From: Psychromonas sp. Urea-02u-13
GTDB taxonomy: Bacteria > Pseudomonadota > Gammaproteobacteria > Enterobacterales > Psychromonadaceae
Assembly: GCF_002835995.1 (NCBI RefSeq)
Contig: NZ_PJBZ01000065.1
Location: forward strand, 1-43,328
Reading direction: 5' to 3'
Length of the DNA: 43,328 bases
Shown here: positions 35,515 to 43,328 of the stretch, one piece after another
Layout of the letters: each line of letters begins with the position of its first letter
Numbering within the stretch: position 1 is the first letter of the stretch
Program-made: the position numbers and the translations under genes
Notes under the pieces: model-generated
What the model was told of the DNA's origin: nothing
The model's database searches: none
What the model saw: only the letters and a program-made list of their open reading frames with translations

Positions 35515-36078
35515 ATGTTCAAAAAATTATCAATTATTAGCTCATTCGCTTTACTTGCAGCTTGTTCATCAAATCCTGTTTCTGATAACTATGTTGATGA
35601 TGTTGTTATTCAGAAAAATAGCCATGACACGTATACACAGATTGTGGGTAAAGAGATAATCCCTGTTGATCTACTTGAGCATAATCTTGCGCTAAAAGTT
35701 TCTGTACTTGATGTTGTTGCTAATATTGCCAATGACAGTACACAGTCGGTGGAATCTGTTGTTAATTTTGATATCCAATACAGCGAAGCTAAAAACGAAA
35801 CAAATACTGAAAAAAATGAACAACAAGATTTTGTTAAGTATGATTTAGTCACCGTGACTGAAATGCCAATCACACTTGAGTCTACCTCTGCTTCTCGTGA
35901 TTGTGATGATAAAATTTGTACGGTAACACAAAGCTTTTCTTTTCCTATTGCAACGGAATTATTACAAAACGGTCAACAAGACGGTGTAAAATTCTTATTA
36001 GAGCAAAATGAAAACGGCGAGCTACAGTTAGAAACAATGATCCCTGGTCGTTACTTAACCGCACTTTTCGCTCAATAA
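35515..36078 (+). CDS. Lipoprotein, paralogue 2
   Basis: 187 aa. Lipobox LLAAC with Cys17. Clearly related to the lipoprotein at 33869: YTQIVGKEIIPVDLLEHN here against FTQVTGEKIRPINLTEKN there, and RDCDDKICTVTQ against RQCDDQCSITQ, with a shared C-terminal IPGRYLTALF-like end. It lacks the roughly 75-residue tail of paralogue 1. The two cysteines probably form a disulfide in the periplasm. No known family recognised. Start ATG 35515 with GGAAA upstream is preferred to TTG 35491. Confidence 0.8.
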   Translation: MFKKLSIISSFALLAACSSNPVSDNYVDDVVIQKNSHDTYTQIVGKEIIPVDLLEHNLALKVSVLDVVANIANDSTQSVESVVNFDIQYSEAKNETNTEKNEQQDFVKYDLVTVTEMPITLESTSASRDCDDKICTVTQSFSFPIATELLQNGQQDGVKFLLEQNENGELQLETMIPGRYLTALFAQ

Positions 36079-36091
36079 TATTGACTATTTA

Positions 36092-36117
36092 ACCTACGGA
36101 AAGCGATCTCCGTAGGT
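36092..36117 (+). terminator. Stem-loop after lipoprotein 2
   Basis: ACCTACGGA (36092-36100) pairs exactly with TCCGTAGGT (36109-36117), 13 bp after the stop. The following CTTCGCTA is only weakly T-rich, so termination strength is uncertain. Confidence 0.6.
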
Positions 36118-36252
36118 CTTCGCTAATCTCGCTAAAACGCCTGTTTTTCTGACACTTTATGCCCCTTTTTACGTGACATCCAAATTTAGTTCCCCGCTTC
36201 CTTTTACTGCTGTTGTTCATCATAGCGCTGTGCTAAAATCGCGCGAAATTAT

Positions 36253-36510
36253 TACCCATGATACTTCAAGATACAAAGTCAGCAAGGCAAATTATGCCTA
36301 GATGCTAGGCATAAAATTGAAGCCTAGTAGTCTAAGTCGAAATTTTATAACGACGTAGATAGGTACAAGTTGCATTGCCCTATGGGGCGTAAGCTCGAAA
36401 ACCAGCTCTGCGTTACAACAATCGAAAAGTGAATAACAATTACCTCATGTTGTGCCTTGAGCTGATTGTCGAGCTTGCGCCTGACAAAGCATCTTGAGGT
36501 AACATGGGTA
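36253..36510. mobile_element. MITE-like element, copy 2 (upstream of nhaD)
   Basis: 258 bp. Ends TACCCATGATACTTCAAGAT and, on the other strand, TACCCATGTTACCTCAAGAT: 20-bp terminal inverted repeats with two mismatches. The interior matches copy 1 (21876-22215) apart from about 60 bp missing here. An inner inverted pair TTACCTCA/TGAGGTAA marks the right arm. It ends 47 bp before the nhaD start, so it may carry or displace the nhaD promoter. Confidence 0.85.
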
Positions 36511-36557
36511 TAGCCATCATATTATTAACTTATTCATTTTCTTTAAGGAAGATAGAA

Positions 36558-38009
36558 ATGTTACACAAATCTAAACCGTTAAGTGTTTTGTTAACGCTTA
36601 TTGCTGTTTTTTTCTCGCCTGCGTTATTTGCAAGTAACGGTGGCGCAATAGATTTAACTTCACACAGTATCGGTTATGCCTCTTTACTCGTTTTTGGTAT
36701 CGCGTATTGCTTGGTAATGCTGGAGGATGTTATTCATCTTCGTAAATCTAAACCTGTTTTAGTTGCTGCTGGTATTATCTGGGCAATGATCGGTTTCTAT
36801 TACACGCAAAATGGCATGAGCCATGAAGCTGAAGCTGCATTTCGTCATAACTTATTAGAATATGCAGAACTATTCTTCTTCTTATTGGTAGCAATGACAT
36901 ATATCAATGCGATGGAAGAACGTCAATTGTTCGATGCATTACGAGCTTGGATGGTAAACAAAGGTTTTACACTACGTAATATTTTTTGGCTAACGGGTAT
37001 ATTAGCGTTCTTTATCTCTCCGATTGCCGATAACTTAACAACTGCGTTATTAATGTGTGCGGTTGTCATGAAAGTGGGTGGCTCAAACCACAAGTTTATC
37101 GCTATAGCGTGTATCAACATCGTTGTGGCAGCGAACGCCGGTGGTGCATTTAGCCCATTTGGTGATATTACAACCTTGATGGTTTGGCAGAAAGGCATGG
37201 TGCCGTTTGCTGATTTCTTCAAGTTATTCCTTCCTTCAGCGGTTAACTTCCTTATTCCTGCCATTATCATGAGCTTCTATATCTCGAAAGAAGTTGCTCA
37301 AGGTGACGGTGAAGTTGTACATATGAAACCAGGTGCTAAGCGCATCGTTGGTCTATTCTTACTGACTATATTCAGTGCCGTAATGGGACACTCATTCCTA
37401 GGTATGCCACCTGTATTAGGCATGATGACCGGTCTTGGTTTCTTACAATTCTTCGCTTTTTACTTACGTAAAACCCATAAAAAACATTACGATGAAGCAA
37501 TCGCACATACGAGTGATGTAAAAGAGCATGAGCGTTTACGTACACTAGGCGACGGCGCACCGTTTGATATCTTTGGTAAAGTTGCTAAAGCAGAGTGGGA
37601 TACCTTGTTATTCTTCTACGGTGTTGTTGTTTGTGTCGGTGGTCTTGGTTTTATCGGTTACTTAGGCATGGTTTCTCATGCTATGTACGCAGACCCAGCC
37701 TTTATTACTTGGGCAAATATTCTTGTTGGTGTTCTCTCTGCTATCGTAGATAACATTCCGGTCATGTTTGCGGTATTAAGCATGGAACCTGTAATGAGTG
37801 AAGGTCAATGGTTATTGGTAACATTAACAGCAGGTGTCGGTGGTAGTATGTTATCAATTGGTTCTGCTGCGGGTGTTGCACTAATGGGGCAAGCACGCGG
37901 CATTTATACTTTTGGTGTGCATATGAAATGGATGCCGGTTATTGCACTCGGTTATGCTGCTAGTATCCTGACTCACCTTTGGTGGAATGCTGACTTGTTT
38001 ATGCATTAA
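36558..38009 (+). CDS. nhaD: NhaD-type Na+/H+ antiporter
   Basis: 483 aa inner-membrane protein that exports Na+ (or Li+) for H+, common in marine bacteria. About 12-13 hydrophobic segments; the first may act as a cleaved signal (ALFA site near residue 25). Conserved ISPIADNLTTALLMCAV, NIVVAANAGGAFSPFGDITTLMVW and SAIVDNIPVMFAVL segments of the NhaD/ArsB fold, with Asp residues inside the membrane. ATG 36558 is chosen for the AAGGAAG site; the frame extends to ATG 36504, which lies inside the terminal repeat of the element upstream and adds 18 unlikely residues. Confidence 0.92.
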   Translation: MLHKSKPLSVLLTLIAVFFSPALFASNGGAIDLTSHSIGYASLLVFGIAYCLVMLEDVIHLRKSKPVLVAAGIIWAMIGFYYTQNGMSHEAEAAFRHNLLEYAELFFFLLVAMTYINAMEERQLFDALRAWMVNKGFTLRNIFWLTGILAFFISPIADNLTTALLMCAVVMKVGGSNHKFIAIACINIVVAANAGGAFSPFGDITTLMVWQKGMVPFADFFKLFLPSAVNFLIPAIIMSFYISKEVAQGDGEVVHMKPGAKRIVGLFLLTIFSAVMGHSFLGMPPVLGMMTGLGFLQFFAFYLRKTHKKHYDEAIAHTSDVKEHERLRTLGDGAPFDIFGKVAKAEWDTLLFFYGVVVCVGGLGFIGYLGMVSHAMYADPAFITWANILVGVLSAIVDNIPVMFAVLSMEPVMSEGQWLLVTLTAGVGGSMLSIGSAAGVALMGQARGIYTFGVHMKWMPVIALGYAASILTHLWWNADLFMH

Positions 38010-38054
38010 AAGTATCAATTAAGCCGAGCTAAATCGGTTTAATAGATAACTAAC

Positions 38055-38090
38055 AACGCGAGATATGGCTTTTGTCTATCTCGCGTTTTT
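38055..38090 (+). terminator. nhaD terminator
   Basis: AACGCGAGATA (38055-38065) pairs exactly with TATCTCGCGTT (38077-38087) across an 11-bp loop, followed by TTT; 45 bp after the nhaD stop. Confidence 0.85.
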
Positions 38091-38104
38091 GTTACTGGGG
38101 TTAA

Positions 38105-38275
38105 AAAACGATTCACCACAGAGCCGCTACGCTACACAGAGAAAACGAAGAAAACGAAGAAAACAGAATCGATGTTTATTGGTTTGCCTCCCTTTTCCTT
38201 TGTGCCTCTGTGGTAGCGATGTTTTGAAGTTAGTTTTTGGATTTTCTCCTTTCATCTTTGTGGTTAATCGCTTTT
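38105..38275. repeat. CACAGAG-type intergenic repeat before rep
   Basis: ACCACAGAG (38115-38123) and CTCTGTGGT (38206-38214) are inverted, flanking purine-rich GAAAACGAA tandem copies. TTTGTGGTTAAT-like ends follow. A related sequence (TTCGTGTTCTCT...TTTCGTGGTTAAT) lies at 40433-40472 after rep. No gene is seen here. Near 38294 a half copy of the 18992-19056 repeat occurs. Confidence 0.6.
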
Positions 38276-38361
38276 GTTAAGCTTTAATCAGTCAGAGCTT
38301 TAGCCTTGAGCGTTTTTGTTTTAATATTCATCACTCACTATTTCCTCCTTTTGGATAAACA

Positions 38362-40371
38362 ATGAAACTCAACCCCGGGCAAGACGCCGCTGTAAAAATG
38401 ATCTCTGGCCCCTGTTTAGTCCTCGCGGGTGCGGGAAGTGGTAAAACACGTGTGATCACCAATAAAATTGCGCACTTAGTGCAAAACTGTGATTATTTAG
38501 CAAAAAACATTGCTGCTGTTACCTTTACGAATAAAGCAGCCCGTGAGATGAAAGAGCGTGTAAGCCAAACCTTAGGTCGTAAAGAATCGCGTGGTTTGAT
38601 CGTGTCCACCTTTCACTCTTTAGGCTTGGATATTATTAAACGCGAAGTTAAAACCCTAGGTATGAAAGCGGGATTTACACTGTTTGATGATCAAGATAGT
38701 TTGGCACTGTTAAAAGAACTAACCGAGAAGCAACTGCAAGAAGATAAAGACCTGCTAAAAGCATTAATGTCACAAATTTCAAATTGGAAAAATGCGCTTA
38801 TTTTACCGCCTCAAGCGATCAAACAAGCGAAAGGCGAACAAGAGATTATTTTTGCGCATAGCTATGATCTTTATCAACGCCAATTAAAAGCGTATAACGC
38901 TCTCGATTTTGATGATCTTATTGTATTACCCACATTATTGCTTTCTCATAAAGAGGAAGTGCGATTACGCTGGCAGAAGAAGATTCGTTATCTATTAGTT
39001 GATGAATACCAAGATACCAATACCAGCCAATATGAGTTAATTAAAGCTTTAGTGGGTGAACGTGCACGTTTTACCGTGGTAGGAGATGACGATCAGTCTA
39101 TCTATTCATGGCGTGGTGCACGTCCTGAAAACTTAACCATGTTACAGGCCGATTTCCCGCAATTGAAAGTGATTAAACTTGAGCAAAACTACCGTTCAAG
39201 TCAGCGAATATTGAAGTCTGCTAATGTATTAATCGCTAATAATCCGCATGAGTTTGAAAAACGTCTATTTAGTGAATTAGCCTATGGCGAACCCTTAAAA
39301 GTATTAACCGCTAAAGATGAAAAGCAGGAAGCGGAACGTGTAGTGATGGAGATCTCTGGGCATAAATTTATGAATGGCAGTGGATTCAAAGATTATGCCG
39401 TGTTATATCGAGGAAATCATCAAAGTCGTTTACTTGAAAAAGTGATGATGGAAAATCGTATTCCCTACAAGATAAGTGGCGGCACCTCTTTCTTTGCCCG
39501 TGCAGAAGTAAAAGATATTATGGCTTACCTTAAAATACTGGTAAATCATGATGACGAAAATGCCTTTATCCGTATCGTTAACAAGCCACCTCGTGGTATC
39601 GGTGCGGTGAGCCGTGAAAAACTCGGTAACTACGCGAATTTACGTCATATCAGTATGTTTGCTGCTAGTTTTGAAATGGGGCTAGAGCAAACACTTAATG
39701 GTAAAGGTTTATTATCGATTCAAGCGTTTACACGTTGGTTAGTGGAATTAAACGATCGCTTAAAACGTGAAGAGCCAATTGATGTGGTACGTGATTTGAT
39801 TCGTGATATTGGTTACGAAGATTGGCTCTATGAAAGTAGTCCAAGCCCGAAAGCCGCTGAAATGCAGATGAAAAATGTCTCGATGTTATTTAAGTGGGTC
39901 ACTGAGATGTTGAAAGGCGATTCGCTCGATGAACCGATGACACTAGAGCAGGTTGTGGCGCGTTTAACGCTACGTGACATGTTATCGCGTAACGAAGAAG
40001 ACGAAGAGTTAGACCAAGTACAGCTGATGACGTTGCATGCTTCGAAAGGGCTTGAGTTCCCGTATGTTTATTTAATCGGTATGGAAGAGGGAATCTTACC
40101 TCATCAAGTGAGTATCGATGAAGATAACGTGGAAGAAGAGCGCCGTCTTGCTTATGTAGGCATTACACGTGCGCAAAAAGAGCTGACTTTTATTATGGCT
40201 AAAGAGCGTAATCAATATGGTGAAACAATTAACCCAACACCAAGTCGATTCTTATTAGAACTACCACAAGACGATTTAGATTGGGAAAGTGGACCGCGCA
40301 AGAAAACAACAGAGCAGAAAAAAGCCGTTGCAGACAAAGGTGTTGCCAGTTTAAAAGCGCTATTCGATTAA
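38362..40371 (+). CDS. rep: ATP-dependent DNA helicase Rep
   Basis: 669 aa, superfamily 1A 3'-5' helicase that removes proteins ahead of the replication fork. [11 protein letters not shown] opening, motif I AGAGSGKT (about 22-29), [20 protein letters not shown] (motif II), [13 protein letters not shown] (III), QNYRSS (IV), [10 protein letters not shown] (V) and [11 protein letters not shown] (VI). It follows E. coli Rep (673 aa) closely along its length; UvrD has a different N-terminus. No clear terminator follows; heptads of the AGCTNNN type begin 15 bp after the stop. Confidence 0.97.
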   Translation: MKLNPGQDAAVKMISGPCLVLAGAGSGKTRVITNKIAHLVQNCDYLAKNIAAVTFTNKAAREMKERVSQTLGRKESRGLIVSTFHSLGLDIIKREVKTLGMKAGFTLFDDQDSLALLKELTEKQLQEDKDLLKALMSQISNWKNALILPPQAIKQAKGEQEIIFAHSYDLYQRQLKAYNALDFDDLIVLPTLLLSHKEEVRLRWQKKIRYLLVDEYQDTNTSQYELIKALVGERARFTVVGDDDQSIYSWRGARPENLTMLQADFPQLKVIKLEQNYRSSQRILKSANVLIANNPHEFEKRLFSELAYGEPLKVLTAKDEKQEAERVVMEISGHKFMNGSGFKDYAVLYRGNHQSRLLEKVMMENRIPYKISGGTSFFARAEVKDIMAYLKILVNHDDENAFIRIVNKPPRGIGAVSREKLGNYANLRHISMFAASFEMGLEQTLNGKGLLSIQAFTRWLVELNDRLKREEPIDVVRDLIRDIGYEDWLYESSPSPKAAEMQMKNVSMLFKWVTEMLKGDSLDEPMTLEQVVARLTLRDMLSRNEEDEELDQVQLMTLHASKGLEFPYVYLIGMEEGILPHQVSIDEDNVEEERRLAYVGITRAQKELTFIMAKERNQYGETINPTPSRFLLELPQDDLDWESGPRKKTTEQKKAVADKGVASLKALFD

Positions 40372-40386
40372 GGAAAAGTAGTTTTA

Positions 40387-40414
40387 AGTGATTAGCCTTC
40401 AGCTGTCAGTTAAG
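40387..40414. repeat. Short AGCTNNN heptad array after rep
   Basis: Four units in register: AGTGATT, AGCCTTC, AGCTGTC, AGTTAAG. Too short to be convincing alone, but units AGCYNTC recur in the arrays at 26050 and 41527. Confidence 0.5.
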
Positions 40415-40563
40415 TCAAAAACGGTGTTTTCCTTCGTGTTCTCTATGTAACGAAGTGGTTTCGTGGTTAATTTTTTGTTGTTTATGTTTAAGCTTAATTA
40501 ATCCCTAATTTGTGATCAAGGTAGTCAGTAATTACTGATTTTAATTAATCTGAAATAATTCTG

Positions 40564-40581
40564 AACTATCATTATCATTCG
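40564..40581 (-). promoter_or_regulatory. Fur-like hexamer array upstream of the peroxiredoxin gene
   Basis: On the minus strand GCGAAT-GATAAT-GATAGT, three adjacent hexamers scoring 4, 6 and 5 of 6 against GATAAT. It is over 60 bp upstream of the OxyR-like site, so an effect on the promoter at 40665 is uncertain. Confidence 0.3.
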
Positions 40582-40627
40582 CAGCCAAACGTAGGTCATA
40601 TTAAGTGTTGTTAGTGAAAATCGTTTG

Positions 40628-40664
40628 ATTGCTATTAACTATTGAACTTATAGATTTAAACGAT
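40628..40664 (+). promoter_or_regulatory. OxyR-like binding site
   Basis: ATTG-N7-CTAT-N7-ATAG-N7-CGAT. The OxyR recognition pattern is ATAG-N7-CTAT-N7-ATAG-N7-CTAT; 14 of 16 defined bases match and both inner tetramers are perfect. The site ends at the base before the -35 hexamer, the usual place for OxyR activation. Confidence 0.65.
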
Positions 40665-40693
40665 TTTACCTATTTAAAGGTTTTGCGCATAAT
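40665..40693 (+). promoter_or_regulatory. Promoter of the peroxiredoxin-glutaredoxin gene
   Basis: -35 TTTACC (40665-40670), 17-bp spacer, -10 CATAAT (40688-40693). A transcript would start near 40700 and have a leader of about 90 nt. The weak -35 fits an activator-dependent promoter. Confidence 0.55.
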
Positions 40694-40788
40694 GCACCCA
40701 TCAAAACGAAACGCGGTTTACGAAAACATGTTTTGTTAAAAAATTCATAATCAGTTAATTCAATAATATAAATACTCAGGAGTTTCAA

Positions 40789-41520
40789 ATGTTAAATAAT
40801 ATCGAAGGTCAAAGCGTTCCAAATGTAACTTTCCCTACTCGCCAAGGTGATGAATGGGTAAATGTAACAACTGACCAACTATTTAAAGGCAAAACAGTTG
40901 CTGTATTCGCATTACCGGGTGCATTCACACCAACTTGTTCTTCTACTCATCTACCTCGTTACAATGAGTTAGCAGATGTATTAAAAGAAAACGGCGTTGA
41001 TGAAGTGGTATGTATCAGTGTAAACGATACGTTTGTAATGAACGCATGGCTTGCTGACCAAGAAGCTGAAAACATTACTGTTGTTCCTGATGGTAACGGC
41101 GAATTCACAGATGGCATGGGCATGTTAGTTGACAAGTCTGACATCGGTTTTGGCAAGCGTACTTGGCGTTACAGCATGTTAGTAAAAGATGGCGTAATTG
41201 AAAAAATGTTCATCGAGCCAAACCAGCCAGGCGACCCGTTTGAAGTTTCTGACGCTGATACAATGCTTAACTACGTTAATGCAAATGCAAAAGCGCCAGA
41301 AGCAGTAAGCTTATTCACTAAACCTGGTTGTCCTTTCTGTGCTAAAGCGAAAGCCGCTTTAAAAGAAAACAACGTGCGTTTTGAAGAAATTGTTTTAGGT
41401 ACTGATGCAACGACAGTTAGCTTACGTGCAATTACAGGCCAAACAACAGTGCCACAACTGTTTGTTGGTGGTAAGCATATTGGTGATAGTGAAGCAGTAA
41501 CAGCTTACTTCGCTAAATAA
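40789..41520 (+). CDS. Hybrid peroxiredoxin 5-glutaredoxin
   Basis: 243 aa. Residues about 1-160 are a Prx5-type peroxiredoxin with peroxidatic Cys50 in [14 protein letters not shown]; about 168-243 are a glutaredoxin with Cys181-Pro-Phe-Cys184, TVPQLFVGG (cis-Pro) and GDSEA for glutathione binding. Such fusions, known from Haemophilus and vibrios, reduce H2O2 and alkyl peroxides with glutathione in one chain. ATG has AGGAG 7 bp upstream. A near-consensus OxyR site and promoter precede it. A flavin disulfide reductase gene follows on the same strand, with a terminator between. Confidence 0.95.
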   Translation: MLNNIEGQSVPNVTFPTRQGDEWVNVTTDQLFKGKTVAVFALPGAFTPTCSSTHLPRYNELADVLKENGVDEVVCISVNDTFVMNAWLADQEAENITVVPDGNGEFTDGMGMLVDKSDIGFGKRTWRYSMLVKDGVIEKMFIEPNQPGDPFEVSDADTMLNYVNANAKAPEAVSLFTKPGCPFCAKAKAALKENNVRFEEIVLGTDATTVSLRAITGQTTVPQLFVGGKHIGDSEAVTAYFAK

Positions 41521-41526
41521 ACCCTT

Positions 41527-41561
41527 AGCTATCAGCTGTCAGTTATCAGCTGTTAGTGAGT
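41527..41561. repeat. Short AGCTNNN heptad array after the peroxiredoxin gene
   Basis: Five units in register: AGCTATC, AGCTGTC, AGTTATC, AGCTGTT, AGTGAGT. It begins 7 bp after the stop codon and lies just before the terminator. Confidence 0.7.
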
Positions 41562-41574
41562 GAAATCGAATAGG

Positions 41575-41609
41575 GCACAGTTTGAATCATTTAAGCTGTG
41601 CTTTTTTTT
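41575..41609 (+). terminator. Terminator between peroxiredoxin and reductase genes
   Basis: GCACAGTTTGAA pairs with TTTAAGCTGTGC (12 bp, two G-T wobbles) around TCA, followed by eight T. The reductase gene therefore probably depends on partial readthrough or its own promoter. Confidence 0.85.
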
Positions 41610-41691
41610 ACCTAAAAATTAGTTTTTATGCCTATTTGCTTAATGACTTGAACAAATAAGCATCAAAACTGCCCTTAATTGGAGTATTAAA

Positions 41692-43143
41692 ATGAAAAAT
41701 ATAAATGTAGAAGTGGCAGTCATTGGTGGTGGAACCGCTGGTTTAGCATCATACCGCGCAGCAAAAGAATATACAGATTCAGTATTGTTAATCGAAGGCG
41801 AGCAGTTCGGAACAACCTGTGCCCGCGTAGGCTGTATGCCAAGTAAATTATTAATTGCAGCCGCAGAGAGCGCACATAGCGCGCAACACACTGCACCGTT
41901 TGGTGTATTTGTTGATGGTAATGTACGTATTGATGGTCAAAAAGTAATGCAACGTGTACGTGATGAACGTGATCGTTTTGTCGGTTTTGTTGTTGAAGCG
42001 GTTGATGGTATTAACCAAGCGGATAAATTAATGGGTAAAGCCACCTTTGTTGATAAAAATACACTGATTATCGGCGACCATACTAAAGTAACTGCTGAAC
42101 GCATTGTTATTGCAACAGGCTCTCGCCCTGCTTACCCGGGTGTATGGAATGAGTTAGGTGATAACTTGATTATCAATGATGATCTCTTTGACTGGACTGA
42201 CTTACCAAAATCAGTGGCTGTATTTGGTCCTGGTGTTATTGGATTAGAATTAGGGCAATCATTGCATCGTTTAGGTGTTGAAGTCTTGATGTTTGGTATG
42301 GGCGGACAAGTTGGACCATTCACTGATCCGGACGTAATGGCTTATGCACAAAAAACGTTTTCAGATGAGTTTTATTTAGATGCAGATGCAAACGTGACAG
42401 AGATGATTCGTAAGCATGGTCAAGTTCAAATTACTTATATCGACAAACAAGGTGTTGAGCAAGTTAAGCTGGTTGAATACGTTTTAGCAGCAACGGGTCG
42501 CCGTCCTAATGTTGATAACCTAGGCTTAGAGAGTGTAGGTTTGGAAAATGATGCTCGTGGAGTGCCGATTGCAGACCCATTTACCATGCAGACATCCGTT
42601 GAGAATATATTTATTGCCGGTGATGCAAGTAATCAAATTCCGCTTCTACATGAAGCCGCCGACCAAGGAAAAATCGCAGGTAGTAATGCGGGACGTTTCC
42701 CTGACATCCGTGTCGGCCTACGTAGAACTTCTATTGCGGCTGTATTTACAGATCCACAATTAGCAATGGTTGGTCTAAGCCGTAAACAAGTAATGGAAAA
42801 GCTAGGCAGTTGTGGCTGTTTTGAAACAGGCACTGTTTCCTTTGAAGATCAAGGCCGTAGCCGAGTCATGCTAAAAAACAAAGGCCTGTTACATATTTAT
42901 GCAGAGCACGGTACTGGACGTTTATTAGGTGCAGAAATGATTGGTCCGCAAGCAGAACATTTAGCGCATCTATTAGCATGGGCACATCAGAACAGAATGA
43001 CTATCTCACAAATGTTAGATATGCCATTTTACCATCCCGTGATCGAAGAAGGTGTAAGAACCGCATTACGCGACTTGAATGCCAAGCTAAAACTAGGCAC
43101 CGCAATGATCAACCAATGCATGGAATGTGGCCCAGGTTGTTAG
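41692..43143 (+). CDS. Dihydrolipoamide dehydrogenase-like flavin disulfide reductase with C-terminal cysteines
   Basis: 483 aa. FAD-binding VIGGGTAGLASYRAA (residues about 8-22), redox-active disulfide Cys43-x4-Cys48 in TCARVGCMPSK, NAD(P)-binding VFGPGVIGLELGQSLHRLG (about 183-200), FAD site FIAGDAS, and the His448/Glu453 catalytic pair in HPVIEEG. It would normally be annotated as dihydrolipoyl dehydrogenase, but no pyruvate or oxoglutarate dehydrogenase subunit is near. The protein ends in CMECGPGC, giving extra cysteines 476, 479 and 483, which recall the C-terminal redox centres of mercuric and some thioredoxin reductases. Its position after the peroxiredoxin-glutaredoxin gene suggests a thiol-redox substrate; this is inference. 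GGAG lies 9 bp before the ATG. Confidence 0.85.
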   Translation: MKNINVEVAVIGGGTAGLASYRAAKEYTDSVLLIEGEQFGTTCARVGCMPSKLLIAAAESAHSAQHTAPFGVFVDGNVRIDGQKVMQRVRDERDRFVGFVVEAVDGINQADKLMGKATFVDKNTLIIGDHTKVTAERIVIATGSRPAYPGVWNELGDNLIINDDLFDWTDLPKSVAVFGPGVIGLELGQSLHRLGVEVLMFGMGGQVGPFTDPDVMAYAQKTFSDEFYLDADANVTEMIRKHGQVQITYIDKQGVEQVKLVEYVLAATGRRPNVDNLGLESVGLENDARGVPIADPFTMQTSVENIFIAGDASNQIPLLHEAADQGKIAGSNAGRFPDIRVGLRRTSIAAVFTDPQLAMVGLSRKQVMEKLGSCGCFETGTVSFEDQGRSRVMLKNKGLLHIYAEHGTGRLLGAEMIGPQAEHLAHLLAWAHQNRMTISQMLDMPFYHPVIEEGVRTALRDLNAKLKLGTAMINQCMECGPGC

Positions 43144-43172
43144 TTGTAGGGAATAAATAAAAATAATTCTCC

Positions 43173-43328
43173 GTCATTCCGAGTACTACCACCATCGTCA
43201 TTCCCGAGTTGTTTTATCGGGAATCTCAGTGAGTAGCTATTAGCCAAATCAGATCCTCGATAAACCACTTCGAGGGTGACGGCAAGGGGCATTGCCCTCA
43301 TACACGGCCCGTCATTCCCGAGTTTTTT
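43173..43328. repeat. CGTCATTCC-type extragenic repeat, runs off the window
   Basis: CGTCATTCCSGAGT occurs three times (near 43173, 43196 and 43310). The middle copy forms a hairpin, ATTCCCGA (43200-43207) with TCGGGAAT (43217-43224). This matches a common class of palindromic extragenic repeats in bacteria. No gene is seen in this end. Confidence 0.7.

Noticed and set aside
36504..36557. N-terminal extension of NhaD
   Set aside because: Begins in the terminal repeat of the inserted element; a proper AAGGAAG site marks ATG 36558 instead.
38065..38280. 71-codon open frame after nhaD
   Set aside because: It runs through the nhaD terminator hairpin and the CACAGAG repeat; the Lys/Arg-rich stretch is just the GAAAACGAA tandem repeat.

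Overview
The window looks like a chromosomal segment of a low-GC marine gammaproteobacterium. The gene content and order (mltF divergent from purL; yggS-proC-yggT-yggU-DUF4426-rdgB-hemW; pilT-pilU; a fused peroxiredoxin-glutaredoxin; NhaD; GltS; a NagE without a IIA domain) fit the Vibrionales/Alteromonadales side of the class. A Psychromonas-like host is my inference; no rRNA or tRNA gene is present to fix the taxonomy.

Layout. 1-3.5 kb: a secreted protein with two chitin-binding modules, a 59-unit heptamer tandem array, and the lytic transglycosylase MltF. 3.5-7.5 kb: PurL with a strong terminator. 7.5-10.3 kb: a PAS-rich GGDEF-EAL protein whose two catalytic domains both carry damaged motifs. 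10.3-14 kb: cardiolipin synthase, a hydratase of the fumarylacetoacetase superfamily, and the glutamate symporter GltS. 14-17.8 kb: the N-acetylglucosamine PTS permease NagE and an OmpR-type two-component pair. 17.8-23 kb, minus strand: hemW, rdgB, DUF4426, yggU, yggT, proC, yggS. 23-25.2 kb: pilT-pilU. 25.2-29.3 kb: yaaA, srmB and a REC-DUF3369-HD-GYP phosphodiesterase. 29.5-32.1 kb: cobT-cobS-cobC for the cobalamin nucleotide loop. 32.1-36.1 kb: an outer-membrane porin and two paralogous lipoproteins in a region rebuilt by duplication. 36.5-40.4 kb: nhaD and rep. 40.5-43.1 kb: peroxiredoxin-glutaredoxin and a flavin disulfide reductase.

Most genes are ordinary housekeeping genes. The unusual material is mainly between genes. 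(1) A family of 7-bp-periodic arrays of the form AGCTNNN sits just downstream of genes at five places; the largest has 59 units in perfect register and runs into the mltF stop codon. (2) Two direct copies of about 515 bp flank the porin and first lipoprotein gene. The upstream copy starts with the fossil 3' end of a lost lipoprotein gene. Both copies carry a conserved hairpin block with a compensatory base-pair change, suggesting a structured leader or small RNA. (3) A miniature inverted-repeat element occurs twice, once splitting yggS from proC and once directly upstream of nhaD; a second, different element lies between srmB and the HD-GYP gene. (4) A near-consensus OxyR site abuts the -35 box of the peroxiredoxin-glutaredoxin gene, whose neighbour is a disulfide reductase ending in an extra cysteine motif; together they resemble a peroxide-defence module.

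No rRNA, tRNA, CRISPR array, prophage or transposase gene was seen.
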